Assembly (NCBI GenBank): GCA_023415335.1
Contig: JAEZLD010000183.1
Coordinates: 1 to 30,663, forward strand
Length of the DNA: 30,663 nucleotides
Direction of reading: 5' to 3'
Origin: Bacillota bacterium
GTDB lineage: Bacteria > Bacillota > Clostridia > Clostridiales > Caloramatoraceae
Of this stretch, positions 16,783 to 23,074 are shown piece by piece. The translations under genes were made by a program, and so were the position numbers. The notes below the pieces were generated by a model. That model was given only the letters and a program-made list of their open reading frames with translations. It did not search any database and was not told the origin of the DNA. Each line of letters opens with the position of its first letter. Within the stretch, counting starts at the first letter, position 1.

Positions 16783-18096
16783 TTATGACTCTGGTGTTGG
16801 TGTTTTTGTTGGTGCCTCTGTTGTTGGCTCTGTTGTTGGTGTTGGTGTTGGTGTTGGTGTTGGTGGTGTTGTTGGTGTTGTTGGTGGCTTATCAGTAGGT
16901 GTTGTTGTTGGTTTATTCGTAGGTTCCTTTGTAGGAGTAGGTGTAGTCTCGTTGGTAGGCTTTGGTGTTACAGTAACCTTAGGTGTAGGAGTTGATGTAG
17001 GAACCGACACTTCTGGATAGGCATAGCTGCCTCTTCTATCTATGGCCTGATCATTCTTATGGAAGTTGTTTGCCATATACTCAGGAACCGAAGAGCCTGC
17101 ATCTGCTTTGCGGGAATACATAAAGTCCTGGAGCAAAAGTGCATTTTTCTCCACCTGGGGAATAAGAACTGCCATCTCATGGACATATGTTTCCTTAAAC
17201 AACCCTGATGCAGGTATCCTTAGGTTATCAATATCAGTATCCCCAAACCTATATGCTGTATAGGCAACATTCATAAGCTTGGTGGTTGGTACATTTGTTT
17301 TAATGTAAGGAATAAGTGTTTTAAACAGTTCAGGCAGCTTGGTCATACTTGTACTTCTCGCCTTCTGTATAAGAAGTGAAAGTACCCTCCTCTGTCTTTC
17401 CGTTCTTTCATAATCATTGTTACCGACCTTTCTTATCCTACAGTATGAAAGTGCCTGTGCTCCGCTAAGATGCTGGTAGCCTGCCTTACTTAGCAAATCC
17501 GGATTTTTGTTCGTCCAATCAGCTTCCCTTATATAATAGTTTATCTCATCTAATTCGTATTCCTTTACCTCCACATCTACTCCTCCAAGGACATCCACCA
17601 CGTCCCGGAAAGCAGAAAAGTCTATGGAAACATAATGTTGTATATTCAGATTAAAATTGCTGTTCAGTGTTTTAATAAGAAGGTCTGCCCCTCCGTATGC
17701 AAAAGCAGCATTGATCTTGTTTTGGCCATAATTAGGTATCTTTACATACATATCCCTCATAAATGAGGTAAGCTTTATACTTTTTGTATCTGTGTTTATT
17801 GTGGCTAGTATGATTGAATCTGTCCTTGAGCCGTCATCTATGCCATTTCTACCATCCAGTCCAACCAATAGTATATTAAATATACCCTGCTGTTCCTCAT
17901 ATTCTGCCTTTTCCTTATCCTTCTCAGAGTCAAATATGCCTCCTGACTCTCCAGGCACATATATACTGCCATTTATATAAGAATATACCCCAACCAATAT
18001 ACCGGCGATTACCATTAGAGGTATTCCTAACCATAATGCTATTTTAAGTCCTTTTCTTTTTTTAACATGCTCGCCACTTTTTCTTGTCTTTTTCAT
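16783..18096 (-). CDS. LytR-CpsA-Psr (LCP) family protein with Thr/Pro tail
   Basis: This 437-residue membrane-anchored protein has a basic N-terminus, one membrane helix (about 18-38) and an LCP domain (about 65-300). Conserved residues are visible in GSRTDSIILATIN, LTSFMRDMYVKIP and the arginine-rich YCRIRKVGNNDYERTERQRR. LCP enzymes transfer polymers such as teichoic acids or capsule from lipid carriers to peptidoglycan outside the cell. The last 70 or so residues are almost only Thr and Pro and probably span or insert into the wall. The ATG has a GGATG-type ribosome site. It is monocistronic and convergent with the DUF421 pair. Confidence 0.92.
   Translation of the reverse strand: MKKTRKSGEHVKKRKGLKIALWLGIPLMVIAGILVGVYSYINGSIYVPGESGGIFDSEKDKEKAEYEEQQGIFNILLVGLDGRNGIDDGSRTDSIILATINTDTKSIKLTSFMRDMYVKIPNYGQNKINAAFAYGGADLLIKTLNSNFNLNIQHYVSIDFSAFRDVVDVLGGVDVEVKEYELDEINYYIREADWTNKNPDLLSKAGYQHLSGAQALSYCRIRKVGNNDYERTERQRRVLSLLIQKARSTSMTKLPELFKTLIPYIKTNVPTTKLMNVAYTAYRFGDTDIDNLRIPASGLFKETYVHEMAVLIPQVEKNALLLQDFMYSRKADAGSSVPEYMANNFHKNDQAIDRRGSYAYPEVSVPTSTPTPKVTVTPKPTNETTPTPTKEPTNKPTTTPTDKPPTTPTTPPTPTPTPTPTTEPTTEAPTKTPTPES
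16793..16925 (-). repeat. Low-complexity GTTGGT-rich tract in the LCP gene
   Basis: The plus strand is made of degenerate GGTGTT/GTTGGT units that read as Thr-Pro pairs on the minus strand. The least degenerate part is around 16830-16880. Such tracts are prone to slippage in multiples of three or six bases, which would change tail length without breaking the frame. Confidence 0.85.
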
Positions 18097-18152
18097 TTAT
18101 CATCCATCCATTTCACTGAATTATATTATATAATACATTCCCGTACCGAATA

Positions 18153-18181
18153 ATTATCTCATATTCTATAATATATCACAA
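18153..18181 (-). promoter_or_regulatory. Possible promoter of the LCP gene
   Basis: The minus strand has TTGTGA (18176-18181) and GATAAT (18153-18158) with a 17-base spacer, about 57 bases before the start codon. Each box is close to consensus, but the region is very AT-rich and other -10-like boxes occur nearer the gene. Confidence 0.42.
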
Positions 18182-18209
18182 TATAAATCATTTCTAAATT
18201 GGTTTTTAA

Positions 18210-18260
18210 TATAATTATAGCCACATGCACAATTTATTTCCGCACGTGGCTATAATTATA
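18210..18260 (-). repeat. Long inverted repeat after the TM1266-type gene, possible terminator
   Basis: Two 19-base arms (18210-18228 and 18242-18260, TATAATTATAGCCAC core) surround a 13-base loop. The single non-identical position is a G-U pair in a minus-strand transcript but an A-C mismatch in a plus-strand one, so the RNA would form from the minus strand. It lies just after the TM1266-type gene and could end that operon, yet no U-run follows (TTAAAAACC), so a classical intrinsic terminator is doubtful. Confidence 0.75.
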
Positions 18261-18266
18261 CATATT

Positions 18267-18512
18267 CTATACTGTCATCATGTTAACTCTGACACCTTCT
18301 ACCTTGCCCAGATCATCCTCAAGTGCTTTTATTTCCTCTCTATTTCCTGAAAGCATAAGTATTATTATTCCCTCCTGAGAGCAGTTATCCTCAGACACCT
18401 CATGAAGTCCTAATCTTGTTTTGATTATACATCCATGCCTGGTCAAAATCTCTTGAACCTCAGGTGCCTTCCTGCTTCTCGTTTCTACTGCCAGACCCAT
18501 TACTGTTGCCAT
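18267..18512 (-). CDS. TM1266-type iron-only hydrogenase system regulator
   Basis: This 81-residue protein matches the small ACT/NikR-C-like family named after TM1266 and annotated as iron-only hydrogenase system regulator: ATVMGLAVETRSRKAPEVQEIL, then CIIKTRLGLHEV and SQEGIIILMLSG, ending in VEGVRVNMMTV. It is a ferredoxin-like fold that probably binds a small ligand; it has no DNA-binding domain. Its start overlaps the stop of the membrane-protein gene (TAATG), so it is translated with it. No hydrogenase or maturase gene is in the window, so the link to hydrogenase here is by family name only. Confidence 0.85.
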   Translation of the reverse strand: MATVMGLAVETRSRKAPEVQEILTRHGCIIKTRLGLHEVSEDNCSQEGIIILMLSGNREEIKALEDDLGKVEGVRVNMMTV

Positions 18513-19045
18513 TAAACTATTCCCCCCATTAATTTATTTTTAATATAATTAATAACCCTGCTGAAGATCAAGTCATATATCAGAAAAAAAATCTCCGCAG
18601 CAGCAATTACTCCCACTGTCTTTAGGCTAACAGGCCATATAAGGCTTATAAACTTAGTATTAAGTAAGAAATCGTATATCAGCAATAGAGTTACCATAGA
18701 TACATTATAATACAAATACTTAAGTATAAATTCTACCGCCATTGATTTACTCTCGCATAAAAGCTTTATTAAAGGATATATTCCTGTGACTGCATATATT
18801 ATTATGTATATTTTATCAGAAACAACAAATATTGCAAGAACTATCACTGCTGCATATGCTTCAACTCCAGTTCTGATTCTTCCCCTGATGTATGGAATAG
18901 CAGAAATATAATTTGAAAGCACAATAAAGAAAACAGTGTTGTTCCTTATAACTGACGCCCCATATAAAGAAAGTATAATAAGAGCAACCGTTATACCTCC
19001 AAGGGTTACATCCCCTGCCCTTGAGCTTCTTCTAGCAGCAGCCAA
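18512..19045 (-). CDS. Small polytopic membrane protein, unknown
   Basis: This 177-residue protein has about five hydrophobic helices (starting around VTLGGITVALIILSLYGASV) and short basic loops; I do not recognise a family. It begins 14 bases inside the end of the J-protein gene. The TTG start is supported by GGGGAG eight bases upstream, which lies within the J-protein coding sequence. Its stop overlaps the TM1266-type start. Overlaps on both sides mean it is co-translated with both neighbours and probably works with the J-protein at the membrane. Confidence 0.75.
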   Translation of the reverse strand: MAAARRSSRAGDVTLGGITVALIILSLYGASVIRNNTVFFIVLSNYISAIPYIRGRIRTGVEAYAAVIVLAIFVVSDKIYIIIYAVTGIYPLIKLLCESKSMAVEFILKYLYYNVSMVTLLLIYDFLLNTKFISLIWPVSLKTVGVIAAAEIFFLIYDLIFSRVINYIKNKLMGGIV

Positions 19046-19661
19046 TCAAATCACTCCCCATGCATTCGCACAGCTGGTCAGAGCAGAGCAGGCAGGCACA
19101 GGTAGTGCAAAGGTCATCGGAGCTTCCCCCTCTGCTTTTATATGAATAATCCCTATAACTGTTATTGGAATTATTAAGCCTGTTCAAGGTTTCCCTGTAT
19201 TCGTAGTTAGATGGGTCCCGGTTTACTGCCTCCTGTATATCCCTATAGGCACCGCTATACCATCCCTTTTTCATATTTATAACTCCCCTCAGATAGAACC
19301 ATTCTGCATCCATAGATGGTATGGCATTAAGCTGTGCTTCTGCACCTCCCAAATCATTACGATTTATGCTCTCTCTTACCCTTTGATATCTATTTACGTT
19401 AGAGGTTCCAGAGCTGTAGTCTCCACCATTTGAATAGGTGTTTGAACCTGTATAGCTCCTGCTGCCTCCTTTATTGTAATTCTTTATAAGATAATCATAG
19501 GCTTCATTTATTTCTCTCATCTTTTCCTCAGCCAATCCCTGCAGTGGATTATCCACAAACTTGTCAGGGTGGTATTTTTTAACCATTTCCCTATATGCCT
19601 GTTTTATTTCCTCCTCAGAGGCACCCTCTTTAATTCCAAGAACTTCATACGGATTGTTCAT
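19032..19661 (-). CDS. J-domain protein with TPR-like region and eight-cysteine tail
   Basis: This 209-residue protein has an N-terminal J domain (1-65) with the HPD motif at 31-33, a Gly/Ser/Tyr linker (about 66-95), a TPR-like helical region (about 97-165, with AEWFYLRGVINMKKGWYSGA) and a C-terminal tail (182-209) with cysteines at 185, 188, 190, 193, 198, 200, 208 and 209. It should stimulate an Hsp70 (DnaK) ATPase through HPD. The tail looks like a metal- or cluster-binding or redox site; it has no zinc-finger repeats of classical DnaJ. The start overlaps DUF5685 by 17 bases, with GGAAGGAG upstream. It is not the housekeeping dnaJ. Confidence 0.9.
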   Translation of the reverse strand: MNNPYEVLGIKEGASEEEIKQAYREMVKKYHPDKFVDNPLQGLAEEKMREINEAYDYLIKNYNKGGSRSYTGSNTYSNGGDYSSGTSNVNRYQRVRESINRNDLGGAEAQLNAIPSMDAEWFYLRGVINMKKGWYSGAYRDIQEAVNRDPSNYEYRETLNRLNNSNNSYRDYSYKSRGGSSDDLCTTCACLLCSDQLCECMGSDLIGCC

Positions 19662-20502
19662 TTAAATGTGCTCCTTCCAAAACATTTCTAGTCTTTTGCT
19701 CTAGGCCCAGGTATATAATATTATCCAGCAGCCCCTTGTTCCTTTTTAAACTTAAAAGTTCATAGGCAACTGACATCTGCTGAAGACATCTAATGAGCGT
19801 GAATTTCACATTTTCTATAATTTCCTTCTTAAAGCTTCCAATCTCCTGTCCTTTATAACCATAATTCTTTAAAATCGCATTGTAGCTTCCACTTTTTATA
19901 TCTCTTTCAATGTCATCAAATGCATCTATTATGTATATCCATTTTCCTAGATTGTAACCCATATTTCTAAGTATTTTACCATTATTATCGTCCCTGAATG
20001 TAAATATCTCCCCTGTAAGATTTGCAAAGTAATGGCTTATTTCGTCAATATTGCTGCAGCCTTCCCGCTCCAGAGTGTTAATTTTGCCAAGGCAGTTATC
20101 TATCGTCTGAAGCCTATCCTCCAAACAGCCACATGATTTTTTGTTCTTTACAAGAGCCGCTCCAGCAAGATAAATAAGCTTCTTATCGTCCCTGTAATTG
20201 TCCATTAGTTTTCTATTACATAAAAGTATGTTCATATCTGCTGTGTAGCCAATGCATGAATCCTCAGTTATTATTCCTATTTTTCTCATTTTTAGTGAAC
20301 AGAATCCCTTCTGGACTTCCATTTTCTCTGAATATATAGCTGAAAGCAGTATCGAAAGAAAGGTCATGTCATAGGTCAGCCCTACCCTTGACACGGAAGA
20401 CCTTCTTCCTATACTTCTGCAAAGTCCACAATAATAAGCTTTAAATACTTCATACTCTTTTATCTTTAATTCTGCCTTTTCCGGAGTTACATATCCAAAC
20501 AT
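19645..20502 (-). CDS. DUF5685 protein
   Basis: This 285-residue, mostly helical soluble protein fits DUF5685: MFGYVTPEKAELKIKEY at the N-terminus, a CGLC motif at 25-28, and a conserved acidic segment DAFDDIERD at 193-201. Further cysteines (68, 83, 95, 124, 126, 137, 149) are scattered. The acidic motif followed by KSGSYNA, in an all-helical protein, resembles the aspartate-rich motif of trans-isoprenoid synthases, but this is my impression and not an established assignment. The ATG has AGGAAAGG upstream. It is the first gene of the four-gene cassette, and its function is not known. Confidence 0.82.
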   Translation of the reverse strand: MFGYVTPEKAELKIKEYEVFKAYYCGLCRSIGRRSSVSRVGLTYDMTFLSILLSAIYSEKMEVQKGFCSLKMRKIGIITEDSCIGYTADMNILLCNRKLMDNYRDDKKLIYLAGAALVKNKKSCGCLEDRLQTIDNCLGKINTLEREGCSNIDEISHYFANLTGEIFTFRDDNNGKILRNMGYNLGKWIYIIDAFDDIERDIKSGSYNAILKNYGYKGQEIGSFKKEIIENVKFTLIRCLQQMSVAYELLSLKRNKGLLDNIIYLGLEQKTRNVLEGAHLNEQSV

Positions 20503-20598
20503 ATATGGTATCCTTTCCTGGTGATATGGTTATTTTACATTAATTTTCCCAATTTATAAAGGGATTTATTGATTATTTCCCATAATACTCTAACCTTG

Positions 20599-20607
20599 TG
20601 ATATAAT
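20599..20607 (+). promoter_or_regulatory. Extended -10 promoter of the CYTH gene
   Basis: TGATATAAT (20599-20607) is a perfect TATAAT with an extended TGn, about 40 bases before the start codon. No strong -35 box is at the right distance. The region is shared with the divergent DUF5685 cassette, for which no clear promoter was found. Confidence 0.5.
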
Positions 20608-20648
20608 AAATAAAAATCTGCTTATGCAATAGGCTCAGGAGGATATAT

Positions 20649-21185
20649 ATGAATGAAATAGAGGTAAAGGTATTAGATGTTGATACTGATGAGGTAAGGA
20701 AAACCTTAAAATCCTTTGGCTGCAGCCCTGTAAAGATGGAGCAGCAGGAAAACTACATCTATTCCCTTCCGGAAAACATGTCTCATATAAAGGGCTATGT
20801 AAGAATAAGAAAGGTAAAAAGCCTTCTTGACGGAAGCATAAAAAATATACTTTGTATAAAAAAACTTCTCTCCCAGGATACGGTGAAAAGCTGCGAGGAG
20901 CATGAAACTGAGGTAAGCAGCTTTGGTGCCTGCTCTTCATTTCTTGAAGCACTGGGGCTACAATTCTTAGGGAAGAAGAATAAACAGCGTGAAAGCTATA
21001 TGTTTAACGACACTCTTATAGAAATAGATGTATGGGACAAGGCATACTTCCCAGAGCCTTATATAGAGCTGGAGGGTGAATCCAGTGAAAGGATATATGA
21101 AACACTTACACTGCTTGGTATCCCTCATGAAAAGGCTACTTCACTCTGCCTTGAGGAAATAAAAAAGCTTAGAGGTCTTGAGTAA
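20649..21185 (+). CDS. CYTH-domain protein (class IV adenylate cyclase/thiamine triphosphatase-like)
   Basis: This 178-residue protein has the CYTH signature EIEVKVL at residues 3-9 and alternating charged strands typical of the triphosphate tunnel fold: GYVRIRK, ILCIKK, HETEVSS, ESYMFNDTLIEIDVWD and PYIELEGES. Members hydrolyse or cyclise triphosphates with a divalent metal; the substrate cannot be told from sequence (CyaB-type cyclase, thiamine triphosphate or inorganic triphosphate). The ATG has CAGGAGG upstream. It is a single-gene unit with a strong terminator. Confidence 0.88.
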   Translation: MNEIEVKVLDVDTDEVRKTLKSFGCSPVKMEQQENYIYSLPENMSHIKGYVRIRKVKSLLDGSIKNILCIKKLLSQDTVKSCEEHETEVSSFGACSSFLEALGLQFLGKKNKQRESYMFNDTLIEIDVWDKAYFPEPYIELEGESSERIYETLTLLGIPHEKATSLCLEEIKKLRGLE

Positions 21186-21187
21186 GC

Positions 21188-21227
21188 TAGCGCCGTACCC
21201 TATGAAACAGGGCACGGCGCTTTTTAT
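21188..21227 (+). terminator. Intrinsic terminator of the CYTH gene
   Basis: AGCGCCGT (21189-21196) pairs with ACGGCGCT (21214-21221), with inner ACCCT/AGGG pairing, followed by TTTTT. The T-run is only on the plus-strand side; the hairpin partly overlaps the stop end of the convergent AEC gene. Confidence 0.9.
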
Positions 21228-22123
21228 AATAGCATAAGTATCAAGGGTATAGTTATGGCTGAAAATACAGTAGTAGTAAACACACATTTGGATGCAAGCA
21301 CACTATCTCCCCCGTATTTATCACTGATTATAGCAGCATTTACAGGACCGGGCATGGCGGTTACAATGAAGCATATGTCATATATTATTCCATCCAAATG
21401 AAGCAGCTTAAATGCAACAAGCACCAATAAAGGTGCAGCAATAAGCCTTATGAAGGATATATAATAAAGCTCGACGCCTGACACTATACTGCTAAGCTTC
21501 ATCTCAGACAGCATAGCACCTATTATCATCATTGACAACGGTGTAGTAACTCCACCTGCAAGGTCAAAAATACTCCACAGGGTTTCGGGAATAGGAATTC
21601 TTAATATAAAAATCACTATACCAATAAAAACCGCTACAATGCAGGGATTCAGGAGTATTTTTTTTATACTCCCCTTTTCGCTGAGGTCAGTAAAGAACAT
21701 TACTCCGGCAGTCCATACAAGCACATTGAACCCAATGTTATATATGGAGGTATAAAATACACCTTCACTGCCAAATATGCTTTTTATGATAGGATATCCC
21801 ATAAAGCCACAGTTAGAAAAAGCAGTTATAAACCTTAAAACAGCCTTTTTCTCGCGGGAATACTTATAGAATAAAAATCCGCTTATTATAACAAGCAATC
21901 CTTGGATTATGAAGGAACAAAATAATATCTTTCCTCCATTCAGGAGCATGTCCATAGAAAACTTAAAGTTAAAAGATGAGATTACCATAAAGGGTAATGT
22001 TACCCTTAAAAGCAGCTCTGATAGTCCTTTTCTGGTGGCCGGGGTAATTATCCCCTTGTGTCCCGCATAAAAACCAATAAACATAACCCCAAATAGTATA
22101 ATTATCTGACTCAGTGCATCCAT
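21224..22123 (-). CDS. AEC-family membrane transporter (auxin efflux carrier-like)
   Basis: This protein of about 299 residues has around ten hydrophobic helices in the AEC pattern (MFIGFYAGHKGIITPATRKGLSEL at the start, a middle NPCIVAVFIGIVIF, late GPVNAAIISDKYG). Such proteins export organic anions or similar solutes; the substrate is unknown. I chose ATG at 22123 with AAGGGGTGG upstream; an in-frame GTG three codons earlier lies inside that ribosome site. It starts 38 bases after the phosphoesterase gene stops, so the two are probably co-transcribed. Confidence 0.88.
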   Translation of the reverse strand: MDALSQIIILFGVMFIGFYAGHKGIITPATRKGLSELLLRVTLPFMVISSFNFKFSMDMLLNGGKILFCSFIIQGLLVIISGFLFYKYSREKKAVLRFITAFSNCGFMGYPIIKSIFGSEGVFYTSIYNIGFNVLVWTAGVMFFTDLSEKGSIKKILLNPCIVAVFIGIVIFILRIPIPETLWSIFDLAGGVTTPLSMMIIGAMLSEMKLSSIVSGVELYYISFIRLIAAPLLVLVAFKLLHLDGIIYDICFIVTAMPGPVNAAIISDKYGGDSVLASKCVFTTTVFSAITIPLILMLL

Positions 22124-22161
22124 GCTTTCCACCCCTTAACCCATAATCTACCTTTTGTAAG

Positions 22162-22842
22162 CTATAGAAGCCTTATAGGATCAAACCCTATGATGTCTGC
22201 AGATGTGCATATATATTTAATATTGTTGTAGATTCCATTTATACAAATTTCTTTTGCATCATAATGTACATGGCCATATATAAGCAGTTCCACATTATAA
22301 CCTTCTAAAAGCTCCAGGAACTCACCGCTCCTGCTTATTCGTGTCACTGGAGGGTAGTGCATCATTATTATGAGCTTTTTATAGCCTTCCTTCAAGGCAC
22401 TCTTAATAGATGCCTCCAGTCTCATAAGTTCCCTTTTATAAATCTTCTCATCGTGCTCTTCTGTACCATCAATTGAAGCCCATCCCCTTGTACCACATAT
22501 TCCATAATCCTTATAGGGATAAAAGGTATTCTGCAGAAACACCATGTCATCGTATAGCCTATTAAGCCTGGTAATAGCACCCCACCAGTAATCATGATTA
22601 CCCTTTATGAAAACCTTCTTCCCATTTAAACTATGTATAAAGTCCAGGTCCGCCATAGCCTCCTCCAGCTTCATTGCCCAGGATATATCGCCGGCCACGA
22701 GTACAGTATCCCCCGGTCCTACCTTCTGGTTCCAATTATGCTGAAGCTTTAAATGATGGTCAGTCCACATTTCTCCAAACACATCCATAGGCTTATTAGA
22801 ACTAAGGGAAAGATGGGGGTCTGAAATTGCAAATAAAGCCAA
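22162..22842 (-). CDS. Calcineurin-like metallophosphoesterase
   Basis: This phosphoesterase of about 226 residues shows all the metal motifs in order: SDPHLS (DxH), VLVAGDISW, IKGNHDYWW, IMMHYPP and LIYGHVHYD. It should hydrolyse a phosphodiester or phosphomonoester with two metals; the substrate is unknown. The start is set at TTG 22842, giving MALFAISDPHLS, which fits the family N-terminus. An AGGATGTG lies just upstream, while the ATG ten codons earlier (22872) has no ribosome site. It precedes the AEC transporter gene. Confidence 0.88.
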   Translation of the reverse strand: MALFAISDPHLSLSSNKPMDVFGEMWTDHHLKLQHNWNQKVGPGDTVLVAGDISWAMKLEEAMADLDFIHSLNGKKVFIKGNHDYWWGAITRLNRLYDDMVFLQNTFYPYKDYGICGTRGWASIDGTEEHDEKIYKRELMRLEASIKSALKEGYKKLIIMMHYPPVTRISRSGEFLELLEGYNVELLIYGHVHYDAKEICINGIYNNIKYICTSADIIGFDPIRLL

Positions 22843-23014
22843 TATATCACATCCTATTTTAAAATCACTCATTATCTATTTTATAACAAATTTTATAATC
22901 AAATAATATATACTCTTAGTAACCCCAATATTTTAATTTTACCTTTTATATCCCATTATAGCAACCGAAATAAATTTAACAAAACAAAGCAAAAATGTAA
23001 TTGTCTATTATAAA

Positions 23015-23042
23015 TAGGGGTCGGCACAGCGTCCGATCCCTA
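23015..23042. repeat. GC-rich inverted repeat of REP type after the CoADR fusion gene
   Basis: TAGGGGTCGG (23015-23024) and CCGATCCCTA (23033-23042) pair over ten bases with one wobble around an 8-base loop. It is much richer in GC than the AT-rich surroundings. It looks like a small dispersed palindromic element; it may also act as a weak terminator for the gene ending at 23075 on the minus strand, but only ATTTATAAT follows. I see nothing else in 22843-23074. Confidence 0.65.
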
Positions 23043-23074
23043 CAATACTTATTATATCTTATCTTAATAACGTC

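Noticed and set aside
16793..16925. CRISPR-like or microsatellite array
   Set aside because: Units are 3-6 bases, degenerate, in frame and code for a Thr/Pro tail; there are no spacers.
18267..18512. Evidence for a local iron-only hydrogenase operon
   Set aside because: Only the TM1266-type protein is present; no hydrogenase, HydE, HydF or HydG gene lies in the window.
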